Source of the DNA: Chara braunii
Lineage: Eukaryota; Streptophyta; Charophyceae; Charales; Characeae
Assembly: GCA_003427395.1 (NCBI GenBank)
Contig: BFEA01000926.1
Span: forward strand, 118,805-142,443
Direction of reading: 5' to 3'
DNA: 23,639 bases
The translations under genes were made by a program, and so were the position numbers. The notes under the pieces were generated by a model. It saw only the letters and a list, made by a program, of their open reading frames with translations, was not told the DNA's origin and did no database searches. Shown here one piece after another: positions 1-8,593 of this stretch. Position 1 is the first letter of the stretch; every line of letters starts with the position of its first letter.

Positions 1-310
1 GCGGGAGGGAGGACGGAGGACTATGGCGGGAGGAAGGACTATGGCAGGACGGAGGGGGGAGGTGATCTGGCAGGAGGGAGAGTGGGAGCGAGGATGCCTC
101 GTCAGAGTGAGGTGATCTGGTGGGAGGGAGCGAGGACGCCATGTCGAAGAATAATAAGACACGAACTCTGAAGAAGAAGAAGAAGAAGGAAAAGAAAAAG
201 AAGAAAGAAGAAAGGAGAAGAGGACGGAGGAGAAGGAATAAAGAAGAAGTAGAAGAAGAAGAAGAAGAAGAAGAAGAAAAGAAGAAGAAGAAGAACACAA
301 CTTACCTTGA
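1..310. repeat. Low-complexity GGGAGGGA-type and (GAA)n tract
   Basis: Positions 1-135 are built from irregular purine-rich words around GGGAGGGA and GGAGGAC, like a degenerate minisatellite. Positions about 160-296 are almost pure GAA/AAG triplets. The open reading frame through this tract would encode only Lys, Glu and Arg runs, which is what triplet repeats produce in any frame, so it is not called as a gene. Confidence 0.85.
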
Positions 311-1138
311 AGTTCTCGAACCTTATCTAAGTTATCTGGGATAACGCGGGAGTAACCTTGGTGAAGAGGGAGCAGCAATAGTTGGCGCGTGGGGCATCGA
401 CAATGGTGCGCGTGGAGGGAGCAGGCGGCTTTGGTGATGGAGCGGCTACGGGGATGTGGATTGCACGGAGGGCCGTTGTGACGAACTTGCACGGGGCTGC
501 GGTCGGAGGAGTACTGAAGTGGAGTCACGTGGGTGCTGGAGTCGGCCAGGATTCGAATTCAAATCCTGGATCTGTGTGCGCTGTTGATCGGCACAGATCG
601 ACGGCCAGATGTGAGAAAAAAAAAAACTGTGAAACCGGGCCTTCCGCGCCGGCTTCCTATTTTTTTTCGATGGTAGGGCATCTGGCGGCGGCGCAATTTT
701 TTTTTTCAGGCTTTATCAGCCTCGGCGTGAGAGGGGCCCGGGTGCCTGCTCGGGGGGGGTGCATGGCCGGGCGACCCGGGCACCATTCCGGGCGCCATGG
801 GGTGCCCCAGGCGCGCGGATTGGAAAGCTAGGTATTTAGACTGAAAGTGGCCGCATGTACAGCCGCAATGGCTGAACATTTTTTCCTTTTCTTTTCTCTA
901 AGACAGCAGATTTGGCAATGTCGGTGCACAAGGACTGACTGCAAAGGTGGCCAGGGGTGGGCTGGTCACCGTCACATCCTGGAAGCCTGGGGCTGCGGAC
1001 CCAGAGGAGTGTTGCTGAAAGCCTGAAATAGCTTTGTGGATGGTAGAATGGCGTCGTCCGAATTCCGAGACGGAGAGACGTTTTTTCTCTGTCAGGAAAA
1101 CGGGCGAACAACAGAAAACTGAGAAAAGGGGTTTGGAA
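311..1138. other. Non-coding stretch, no recognisable gene
   Basis: Reading frames here are short, overlap on both strands and show no domain. It contains A and T homopolymers (about 615-625, 660-668, 697-706), a near-palindrome around an EcoRI-like GAATTC at about 553-576, and a very GC-rich patch (about 730-825) with inverted GGCACC/GGTGCC words. Nothing functional can be assigned. Confidence 0.6.
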
Positions 1139-1146
1139 CATCTCTA

Positions 1147-1262
1147 GTCCTTCAAGACGTCCGTTAACATTGGAACGATACGGAGAAAGAGAAGATTAGC
1201 ATGCATGGCCCCTCCTTGCGAACTCGAGGATGACACACATAAATCGAGAAATGGTCCAGATC
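1147..1262 (+). pseudogene. U6: U6 spliceosomal snRNA pseudogene
   Basis: The order of U6 landmarks is clear: a 5' stem-loop GTCCTTCAAGAC (1147-1158), TTGGAACGATAC, ACGGAGA (1180-1186) in place of the invariant ACAGAGA box, then AGATTAGCATG, TGGCCCC, GAGGATGACAC and AAATCGAGAAATGGTCC. Extra bases separate the ACAGAGA-equivalent from AGATTAG (AAGAG), lie before TGGCCCC, and lie between CCTTGCG and GAGGATGA. These would disturb U2/U6 pairing and the internal stem-loop, so this is a pseudogene. CATCTCTAG flanks it at 1139-1147 and 1264-1272, as expected for target-site duplication after LINE-mediated insertion. No 3' poly(A) remains. Confidence 0.85.
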
Positions 1263-1320
1263 CCATCTCTAGAATTCTGTGGAGTGCTAGACCCACATCT
1301 CTAGTATTCTGTGGTGCTAT
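1262..1320. repeat. Short tandem repeat, about 32-bp period
   Basis: Two imperfect copies of a unit containing CATCTCTAG-N-ATTCTGTGG follow the U6 pseudogene, starting at 1264 and 1296. The same CATCTCTAG word also precedes the pseudogene at 1139. Confidence 0.7.
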
Positions 1321-2204
1321 TCGCTTAGCCTGCAAAAAAAATGCGTGCTGCCCTGCTGTGGGGAGGGCAATGGACCGAAGTGGCTGGTAGCGTTAGGGGA
1401 CGGTTTGCTCAAGGACCGTGTGCCATCTGAGGGTGGGAAAAACTGTGCATCAGGGAGAAGGGGGTTTGGAAACACTGGTGGTTTAAACTTTAAACCACTG
1501 GGCCCAGAACCGTTCCTGCTGCGGGAAAAAAGTCCCAAACCATGTAATTGGACCCACGCAACAGGCAGGTCGGTATATTAAACCACCAGTACTACCCAGG
1601 CACTTTTCTCGGCGGCTGGAATCACATTTCCGCACAAGGAGCGTATGAACCGACGCGGGCCTCCTTTTCACGGGTGCTGCCAGCCATTTTGCTCCGGAGG
1701 CCGCGCCCCGAAAGTTGCGGGGGCGTGACGACTGTGAAAAAATGGCTGGGAAAAGTGCAGCCTCGTAGCTACGCAAGATGCGGGGGTATCCATGCGGCGA
1801 CTGGTGTTTGAAGTGGGGCCTTTGGTGTGTCTCCCTTCGTGGGCTGAGGTGGATCGGTAGTACATAGGTGGAACTGGGGCCTCTGGGCCTCTGCCTGACT
1901 CCAGTGAAACTCGTCCAAATATGTTCAATAAATGGAGGAGTTACTAGTTAAGAGCATAGTGGCACGGCCACAATCTTAAATGTACCTGACCTTAACGGGG
2001 ACCCTATTCGGAATCATGTATCTGGCTGGTAATTTGACCAGAAGTATGTTAAACGGTCCTAGTGTGGGAGTATGCCCTTTGTGAACCATGTGTGGAACAA
2101 TTTCTTGCAAGATGTGGAGGGGAACTTTACAGCTCCCCCCAACTCTGAACAATCGGGCAGGCCTTGACCATTACCCTCTACAGCTGTGCAAAGCGGCTAC
2201 CTTC
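1321..2204. other. Non-coding stretch with inverted-repeat words
   Basis: No credible gene: frames are short and mutually overlapping. Visible structure is a 21-nt palindrome at 1478-1498 (10-nt arms, GTGGTTTAAA and its complement, around one C) and a perfect 12-nt inverted pair, ACTGGTGGTTTA at 1475-1486 and its complement at 1579-1590. Positions 1979-2029 match the last bases of the window (see separate entry). Confidence 0.5.
1979..2029 (+). repeat. Dispersed repeat, copy 1
   Basis: About 50 bp containing CCTGACCTTAAC, GGGG and CTATTCGGAATCATGTAT recurs with only a few mismatches at 23591-23639, where the window stops inside it. The copies are over 21 kb apart in the same orientation. The family is not recognised. 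Confidence 0.75.
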
Positions 2205-2206
2205 TA

Positions 2207-2283
2207 CCCCCGAATGTATAGCTGTATTTGAGGCATCTTTCAGTCCAGATACAGCTATAATGACCGTGCATTTTATTCGGGGG
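2207..2283. repeat. 77-bp imperfect inverted repeat (hairpin)
   Basis: Outer arms are CCCCCGAAT (2207-2215) and ATTCGGGGG (2275-2283). Inner arms are TATAGCTGTAT (2217-2227) and ATACAGCTATA (2249-2259). Both pairs match exactly, so the segment can fold into a two-part hairpin. It could be a fold-back element remnant; no coding content. Confidence 0.6.
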
Positions 2284-2328
2284 AAGAAGCTAGCTTGAGC
2301 CTGACTTTGCGTGCCTCCGTTACTCTTT

Positions 2329-2533
2329 AGGCAATTGTGTAATACTTTTTTTTTTTTATATCGAGAAGAAAATTGGACCAATACTTTTTTATTTTTTTTT
2401 ATATAGAGAAGAAAATTGGATCGTTTCTTGATTCATGCATATCATGCTCGTGCAGGGGCCATGATTATCTTCAGTCTCTGTATCGTTCCATTTTTTAACG
2501 GTTGTCCAGAAGGACGAGGCAATTGTGTTAATC
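2329..2533 (-). mobile_element. U6-containing retroposed insert with target-site duplication
   Basis: Direct repeats of about 17 bp (AGGCAATTGTGT-AAT-C) lie at 2329-2345 and 2517-2533. Read on the - strand, the insert runs from the first repeat directly into the U6 5' end (2515), through the U6 body, then an A-rich tail (poly-T on +, 2346-2405), then the second repeat. That is the signature of LINE-type target-primed insertion. The tail holds a second copy of the U6-adjacent 3' words CCAATTTTCTTCTC and ATATAAAA, suggesting a tandem or template-switched 3' end. Confidence 0.8.
2406..2515 (-). pseudogene. U6: U6 spliceosomal snRNA pseudogene, near full length
   Basis: On the - strand from 2515 the 5' stem-loop GTCCTTCTGGAC is followed by ATGGAACGATACAGAGA (ACAGAGA box intact), AAGATAATCATGGCCCCTGC, a GCATGATATGCATGAATC stretch matching the U6 internal stem-loop region, AAGAAACGATCC and a T-rich end. 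An extra CTG sits between ACAGAGA and AAGAT, and several substitutions disrupt the catalytic AGC triad region (AATC in place of TAGC). A plant U6 gene would carry an upstream element and TATA box; instead a target-site duplication abuts the first base. It is therefore a retrocopy, not an expressed gene. Confidence 0.88.
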
Positions 2534-2808
2534 TTTTTTTTTTTTTTTTTTTTTTTGGCAATGGTATTAATGTAATTCTAATCCTGTTTGGAAATGACAA
2601 TTGATAGGTCAAGTATCTACACTTTGATAAATCAAGCCTGAGCCTGGAGGCACAAAGTGTTAATTAGATCCCAAACAAGGTATGTGCAAAATGGGACGAT
2701 TAGCTTCTTTATTACCTTTTACTTATGCTATGATGCGGATAGGCAGCATGTCTTTAATTGGATTTCCTTTTTTAACTGGATTTTATTCGAAGGATGCGAT
2801 CTTTCGTC

Positions 2809-2880
2809 GAGCTCCTGTAGCTCAGATGCTCTAAAAGACAAAGCATCGGTCTGAGAGTTGGTTTGAGTCGTTCGACCTCC
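2809..2880 (+). other. tRNA-like sequence (possible SINE head)
   Basis: GTAGCTCAGATG resembles an A box, and GTCGTTCGACCTC about 50 nt later loosely resembles a B box. The text between reads like a degenerate tRNA anticodon region (GCATCGGTCTGAGAG). No full cloverleaf can be drawn and no clear tail or target duplication was found, so this is a tentative tRNA-derived remnant. Confidence 0.35.
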
Positions 2881-3098
2881 CCCGTGACTCCGGGAGCATG
2901 CTTGCATGATGCCGAGGGGAATCCGGAAAGTCTGTTGAGTTGAGATTGTAAGTTTAGATACCTGTTGACGTCAACACTGTGGCTGTAGGCCTTTGTTACA
3001 TGTGGGAGTGGCCATAGACTGAGAAGCTAAAGAAGCTCTTTTTTTCCAAGTTTGTTTTTGTCTTTCTGTGTTTTGGGTGTGAAAGTTGGAAGGTGAAT

Positions 3099-3250
3099 GA
3101 CTTATTTGCAACCCCTTCGCGGTGTTGTGCCAGTGGCGGTTTGAATGAATGGCTAAGGCCTTTAGGGATACACATGATTTATTTGCTACCCCTTGGCGGG
3201 GTTTGCCGGTGGGGGTTTGAATGAATGGCTTAGGCCTTTAGGGATACACC
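3099..3250. repeat. Tandem repeat, two units of about 76 bp
   Basis: Two adjacent copies, each with TTATTTGC-ACCCCTT-GCGG, GGTTTGAATGAATGGCT and AGGCCTTTAGGGATACAC; the GGTTTGAATG word starts at 3138 and 3214. A smaller duplication follows at about 3284-3340 (ACTTATGC-GATAACT twice). No gene is visible between 2881 and 3676. Confidence 0.8.
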
Positions 3251-3849
3251 CTGCTGCAGTTTTGGGTGTTTTGTAAGGTCACACTTATGCAGATAACTCA
3301 AGTCGCGATAGTACTTATGCGGATAACTAAGTGGCGATATTCAGCACAACCTTTTTTGTTTTTTTTTTTTGTAATCACACAGAGCTTCATCTATTGGTGG
3401 GGAGCATCACCTGGTGGAAAACGGGTCCAGTGTCCCATTTACAATACAAGAGTTGCATCTGGGAATTTGAAATATGACTGCAGTGTACGAAAGAGCTAGT
3501 ACAGTAACTGCCTACCAGCATTGATTGCCCTGGGTAACCAGGGGATTAACTGAGCAAGCATACTAGAAAGCTGTTTGAAGCTGATCTTCTCCTGAGAGGT
3601 AAAAAATTGTATCTTGTACAAGCCAGGACGTGCCCAAGGGGGCACGGGGGCACGACCCTGCTCAGCCTGCTGAATTTTAATTCAGAATTTCGACGAGAGG
3701 GAGGGTATGAGGAGGGAAGGGATCGGGAAAATCTGTGGGAGGGCGAAGTGGGAAGGAAGGTTTAATGTTAGTCCAGTTCCTAAACACCAGACGATAATCC
3801 CTTATTCCTTCCAACGTCTGATCCCCATCCTGCTTGTCCCCACTCCGTT

Positions 3850-4355
3850 CTACTCTGTGACCCACCACCCCCTGTCCCCTCCTAACCATTCCTTGCAGAA
3901 ATTAGTGATTGCTCTCATTACATCCCCTGCCTGTTGGTACAAATCCAGTAGGGCCTTTAAGGAAAGCCATCTTCGTGTCAGTTCTAATTGGATCTGTTGT
4001 TTGACTTGCTCAGTAATCTTTGCACCCTCCACACATACATGTTCCATGGCGAGGAGGCAGTGTTGCCACCATAATGCCCATAACACTGCTCGCCTCCCTA
4101 GCTTATACATGTTGTCTACAAAGGCCTTTTCAAAATGATTTGGCCAATGGCCTGTCAGGATCGCCTGCCAAGACCAGGGTTATGGGCATTTGATTCCCAT
4201 TTTCCTCCATAGCTGATCCCACCATCTCCAAGTGATGTGTGTGATCCGGCATTGCATAATAATGTACTCCATCGTTTTCAACTTTCTTGCCTGGTGCAAA
4301 GTGTCGAAGACAGCGTTGGCTCCGCCGCAGTTCTGACTCTTGCGACCCTCCGTGT
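3850..4355 (-). pseudogene. LINE ORF2, C-terminal region (broken)
   Basis: Beyond the foreign insert the LINE resumes. The stretch SQNCGGANAVFDTLHQARKL and ITHITWRWWDQLWRKMGIKCP resembles the Cys-rich C-terminal region of plant LINE ORF2 proteins, with only part of the Cys set kept. The frame 4110-3850 follows with LWALWWQHCLLAMEHV, a hydrophobic/Trp-rich segment, and ends EWLGGDRGWWVTE. A frameshift lies between the two frames near 4110-4180. Assignment rests on order and motif resemblance, so it is less certain than the RT core. Confidence 0.65.
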
Positions 4356-4912
4356 AGGAATAAAAAAACACCAAACGTGGGCCATCGAAGGTGACATAAC
4401 TAATTGTTTTGATTCTATAGATCACAACGTTATCATGCAAACTATCAAAAAAGAGATTGCCTGTGAGAAATTCCTAGCGCTGGTGAAAGGGTCGCTTAAA
4501 GCGGGATACAAAACCAATGTAGGCGAAGTGCATATTCCCGGAACTCCACAAGCTGATTGAATTCATTGATTGCTCTAGCTTACTGAAACCTCACGGAGCA
4601 TAAATTTTCTTTCCTTCTTTGCTCAATTATGTAATCAATCGCTTATCTTACTTTGGGTTCTACCCACTGTAAGAGTTTGAACTTCACAAGACCGACCATA
4701 CAATACATATGTAAAAGAAAGCCTCAGCATCTATCAATCCAGCAAATTAGAATTGAAAGTAGACGCAAAGTGAGTGACTTGCCGCTTTCTTTCTTTCTTT
4801 CTTTCCGTCTCATTAATGAAACAAGTGAGATGTGTTGCGTAAAGTCTCTGAGGATCCCAAGGGTGATGCCAGCTCCTTTTGCTCGAGATTAGTATGAACG
4901 ATGTGTTATTTG
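4356..4912 (+). pseudogene. Organelle-derived insert with group II intron RT/maturase fragment
   Basis: The + frame about 4360-4560 reads TWAIEGDITNCFDSIDHNVI, then FLALVKGSLKAGYK and HIPGTPQ. These are the order and spacing of group II intron-encoded RT motifs: GDI--CFD-IDH with catalytic Asp, then the GTPQGG motif, cut here after GTPQ and followed by ADstop. Such ORFs occur in plant and algal mitochondrial introns. The insert is more A/T-rich than its flanks and lies on the opposite strand from the surrounding LINE, which resumes at about 4913. The part after 4560 is not recognised and may be other organelle DNA. Transfer of mitochondrial (or less likely plastid) DNA into a pre-existing LINE is inferred. 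Confidence 0.8.
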
Positions 4913-6490
4913 TCACTGTAGTGAGGTGATCTTAGCTGGTTTGGACTTCTGGTCTTGAAACCACTTCGTCGGCCTGAGTAGGTGGTGGTCTATGTTAAGG
5001 TGCTTGGCCCACCGGTCGATGATCACGTCTCTCAGGTATCGCTTGAGTCTCAACATTCGGTATGTGGATTTCACTGTTAGACTGTGAAGGGTGACTTGCT
5101 GTGAGGGTGGAGCAGTGCGTCTCGGAGGGGTTTTCCACTGCCGTTCCGGCGGATCGAAGGCCAGCTCATGGGGGGCTGGAAGACCACCCATTTGCCCCCC
5201 ATCCAACCATTCAAAAGGGGTTGGGCTGCCCCGAAGTCTGTTGGTTCGGGAGATACTGTAAAGATCTATTAGGGCCATGTGTAAGTCCACCATATGGACT
5301 CCGTCCACCTGTTCATGGTTCCCTTTAGCCACCGCTCAATCACCTTCCTTGAGGGCTGGTCCCCTTCGCATAATTCTATGTCAGTCAAGGGGATTTTTTT
5401 CAATAATTTCTTCAATGTGTTTCTCGATGTGGTGGCAATACCGAACCGACTCCCGCAGCTGGTCCACTGTCTTCCAATCTAGTCTCCCACCATCCTACAA
5501 GTCCCCTATCCTTAAGATCCCTCGCCTGACCCAACTCTGCCGTCGTGCAATAGTGTTGTTCCTTACACATCCGTAAGAGTCTGTGAGGAACCGGTTCCCA
5601 AAAAGGGGCTGCCTACAAACTTCCTCCCATTGGTCTGGGTGGGGTCTATCTGGGATTGGTAGCCTGCGCCAATTCTTCAGTAGGGACGGCCAAAAATTGT
5701 CCGGTTGTTGATTTCGGCCTACTTCGACCTGTTGCAGGCCCCCTCTTGTTGTATGCCAATTTGTGCAGGTGGGAATCTCCTTGGGATGACCTAAAAACGG
5801 TGCTCTAACCATGTTGTTTGATGGACTTTGGGGAGGGTTTTTGGTGCTAGTTGAGTCAGGTGCTCCAAGGCCACAGCCACCCATGGGCAGTTGGGGCAGA
5901 AGATCAACTTTTTAATCTATTGTAGTTGCAGTGCATGCACTTGTGTTGTTGGATCGATCAATCCTAATCCCCCCCTTTCTTTCGGCTACACAATCGAGTC
6001 TCATGCAACGCGACTGATCACATTGTCCTTATCACAATCCCCCTCACCAGAGGAAGGCCGCCACCGTGGACTTGAGTTTTTTTACTGCTGCTTTACTCAA
6101 AGGCCAAAGTAGAGATTTATACCATAATGATGCGAATATTACATTGTTGGTTACTAAAACCCTACCAAAGAGAGACGTGGGCTTGTTATTCCAAGCTGCT
6201 AGCTTGGTTAAGGTTGGAGTACCCACCCGATCATCATTTGTTGTTGGGCAGCCCGCCGCAGTCATGGAGTCACCCAAAACTCTTAGTGGGGCCTCCAAGG
6301 GTAGCCATTTCACCAGAGGGTGCTCTGGTGGATGCCCCCCTTGGTAGTGTATCCACCACCCTTGTGTTTTGCTGCCCCAGTTAACCGTCATGTCCGAGAC
6401 CTCGACAAATCTATGCATCATCTGTTGGATTTCTTCCAGGTCCCGATGGATAGCTTCTACCGTTACCATGAGGTCATAAAGAGCGAGCAA
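4913..6490 (-). pseudogene. LINE ORF2, RT thumb and post-RT region (broken)
   Basis: The frame from 6490 to 6044 starts just after the ruined motif C and contains the LINE thumb signature WNNKPTSLFGRVLVTNNVIF followed by SLWYKSLLWPLSKAAVKKLK. It stops at 6044. After about 160 bases without a matching frame, 5884-5495 reads GGCGLGAPD, then RPHPDQWEEVCRQPLFGNRF, matching the usual post-thumb segment. Another frame, 5332-4913, continues with a Pro-rich stretch and RYLRDVIIDRWAKHL. It ends at the border of the organelle-like insert. At least three frame changes separate the parts. Confidence 0.75.
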
Positions 6491-6975
6491 ACCGGGACCG
6501 CATCCTCTGGAATGTTAGTAATTTTTATTCTAGTAATGTCTTTGTTTGTCCTTAGGTTCACTGCCAACACCTCTATGATGATCAGAAAGAGGAAGGGGGT
6601 GATCGGGTTTCCTTGCCGCACTGACCGCTTCAATTGGATGGTTGGTGCCAACGAGTGGCCCTGAACCTTAGTCATTGCATTTTGGTGGAGCATCCGTACC
6701 CATCTCCTAAACCTTGGTCCAAAGTTAATTCTCCCAAGGCTCTTATCTGAAAACAACTAGTCCACATGATCATAAGTTTTTTCAAGATCTATGAAGACTA
6801 TGGCTGCATTTTGTTTCAAGTGCCGAACTAACTGTAGTACTTCATGCACCAGTAGAACATTTTCCTGTATATTTCTGCCCTGCATGAAACCGGTCTGATC
6901 CGGGTGGATGATGTCTCCGTTAGAGGGATCATCCTATTGGCTAGGGCCTTGGCCAACATTTTGTACCTACCAACC
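6460..6975 (-). pseudogene. LINE reverse transcriptase, palm region (broken)
   Basis: Reading from 6975 downward: MLAKALANRMIPLT, then after a one-frame slip DIIHPDQTGFMQGRNIQENV, then AAIVFIDLEKTYDHVD. FIDLEK-YD is RT motif A with its catalytic aspartate. A TAG stop follows at about 6759, where this family usually has Trp. The same frame resumes with INFGPRFRRWVRMLHQNA and RQGNPITPFLF (motif B). The motif C region, which should read F/YADD, is scrambled by a frameshift near 6490 and reads only LYDLM. The enzyme would copy LINE RNA at a nicked target, but this copy cannot be active. Confidence 0.88.
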
Positions 6976-7966
6976 AATCAATTTCATATCAACAGCTATT
7001 TTGTCCAACCAATCACAACATTCTGCAGCCTCTCTGCTTTCTTTTGAGGGGGAGACTAGGGCCTAGTCACGGTTTTAGTTTGAAAATGTGCTTCCGTCAC
7101 GATTTTGCGAAAGTTTTGCCGAAGCGAGAAAAATTGTGAATGTATACAACCTAGCATTGGGGTAGGGTGGAAATGTGTTGTATTCGAGGAATGCCGTAAG
7201 TGGATTTTCGAGTTTAAAGTGAAATCATGACTACGCCCTAGTTTCGCAGCCAGAAGGCTGCGCTTGTGTGGGTTCCATTTTCGTCGTTTCATTTCTTTCT
7301 ATTTTCAGTACGGTCGTGCAGTACAACTTCGCTAGGACGGGTTCGTTTGGGGTCTCTAACAACAGAAAATAGGGTCCGGTCGCAGTCGTCCCTAAGACCG
7401 GTCGTAGGGCAAGTTATCTTGTCAAGGTCGTTGCAACTTAGTATAGGGCGCCGCACATTGTTTCCCTTTTGAGGGATAGAGTTTTCTCCCGTTGCAAACT
7501 GGGGGCGGACGATTTGGCTTTTGTTTTTTTTTCTCTTCTACTGCATCTTCCCAGAAATACAGTATCTAAGCATTCTGCTGTTTACTACGCCCACGTAACG
7601 AAATCTAGAACGGACTGCCGCACTGCCCTGCCTCGTTGGCAGGGCTTATTAAGAAAAGAAGAAAAAAAAAGTTAAAAAAAGGTATCGACTTTCGGGGAAA
7701 AAAAAGAAGAAAAAATGCACTTACCTTTGCCCCGAGAACTGTGGAGATCCAGGACCTTGCTCCACAACTGACCAAATGTGCAACATGAACATGAATCTTC
7801 TGGTAGAACACAGGTAGATACACTGCTAGTAGTTCAGAGCTTGAAATGCCTTTTTTCCTGGCCGCGTGTGGGGTGGCACAACTCTCAGTAGTTTATAATG
7901 CGTTTTTTTTTTTTTTTTGTATATATATTTTTTCCTGCGATAGAAGAATCTGGGCTGCATCCAGCG
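6976..7966. other. Non-coding stretch, no recognisable gene
   Basis: Frames are short and overlap on both strands. There are A-rich runs at about 7650-7715 and a T run at 7903-7918. CCAACCAATCA appears twice (6970s and 7014-7016 region, imperfect). Nothing functional can be assigned. Confidence 0.55.
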
Positions 7967-8335
7967 TCCTAGCTCAGTTGATCAGGCACGCAAGTGCCAT
8001 TCAGGAAGTTGTGGGTTCAATCCCCACGGCTGCCTGTGGCACTCTTGGTCCATCCAAGTGAGATAGTGAGCTGGATCCTCCCAGTCGGTATCAGTAAGGT
8101 CTTCAGCCAACACGGGTGTGAGTGCGCGTGTGAGTGTGTTGCGTGGTGGTGTGTGGGAGAGTGTTGGCTTTGGACACTACCATCCAGAAGGCTGCCCATC
8201 CCCCACTTCATAACACCTTTGTCAGGCTTACTCTCTAGAACATAAAGCATGCTCTACCCGAATGGTTGCGTCCCCACGTTTGACGCGTTATAACAGTTAG
8301 TAGTTACCCCTTTTTTTTTCTTTCTTTTTTTTTTA
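7967..8335 (+). mobile_element. tRNA-derived SINE (probable)
   Basis: TAGCTCAGTTGATCAGG (7974-7990) fits a Pol III A box, and GTGGGTTCAATCCCCAC (8010-8026) is a perfect T arm: 5-bp stem, 7-nt loop, B-box GGTTCAATCC. The following GGCTGCC pairs only partly with the bases before the A box, and the middle forms GGCAC-GCAA-GTGCC instead of an anticodon arm, so this is not a working tRNA gene. About 270 bp of unrelated body follow, ending in a T-rich run (8311-8335). Body and tail limits are inferred. Confidence 0.65.
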
Positions 8336-8593
8336 CTCCCCCGGCTTCTAACAAAATATACCCTTAACATAAACTTCACCTACCTCCCCCGCCCCTGTTC
8401 TCCTTGGGAGTGTCAAATTGTTAGCTACCCCTTCCTTTTATTTGTGAGTCATGGCGGGGACAAGAACTCACCTACCAGCCAGTGTCTGTTGTCCCCTGCC
8501 TTTGTCCAACCTTGTGGAGTTGGGTGTGCTGAGGGGTAATAAGTGTCTGTTGTCCCCTGTCTTCATACAGCCTGGTGGAGTCCGGTGTGGTGA
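8336..8593. repeat. Left flank of the LTR element, shares repeats with the right flank
   Basis: No gene. TCACCTACC..CCAGTGTCTGT.GTCCCC at 8468-8496 matches 23482-23510 at about 26 of 29 positions, and a second, shorter copy of the AGTGTCTGT-GTCCCC word is at about 8541-8557. CTCCTTGGGAG at 8400-8410 recurs at 23543-23553. The element therefore seems to sit inside a pre-existing repeat family. Confidence 0.6.

Larger units (their letters stand above)
3677..6975 (-). mobile_element. Degenerate 5'-truncated non-LTR retrotransposon (L1-like LINE)
   Basis: A series of - strand frames, broken by stops and frameshifts, reads in order as the second half of a plant-type LINE ORF2: RT palm, thumb, post-RT region and C-terminal region. 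The 5' end lies near 6975, where homology starts abruptly at YKMLAKALANRM, so endonuclease and ORF1 are absent, as in typical 5' truncation. The 3' boundary is uncertain; the last protein-like frame ends at 3850 and possible 3' UTR extends to about 3677. No poly(A) tail or clear target-site duplication was found. The body is split by a foreign insert at about 4356-4912. Confidence 0.85.

Noticed and set aside
120-344. 74-codon frame of Lys/Glu/Arg runs
   Set aside because: Direct product of (GAA)n triplets; any such tract gives an open frame.
3099-3340. CRISPR-like spaced repeats
   Set aside because: Only two adjacent units, no spacers, and a eukaryotic setting; simple tandem duplication.
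4653-4892. 79-codon frame in the right part of the organelle-like insert
   Set aside because: No motif, and part of it is a TTTC repeat; kept only as unassigned insert sequence.
7967-8040. Functional tRNA gene
   Set aside because: Only the T arm folds; the D stem lacks its partner and the anticodon arm is replaced by a tetraloop hairpin.
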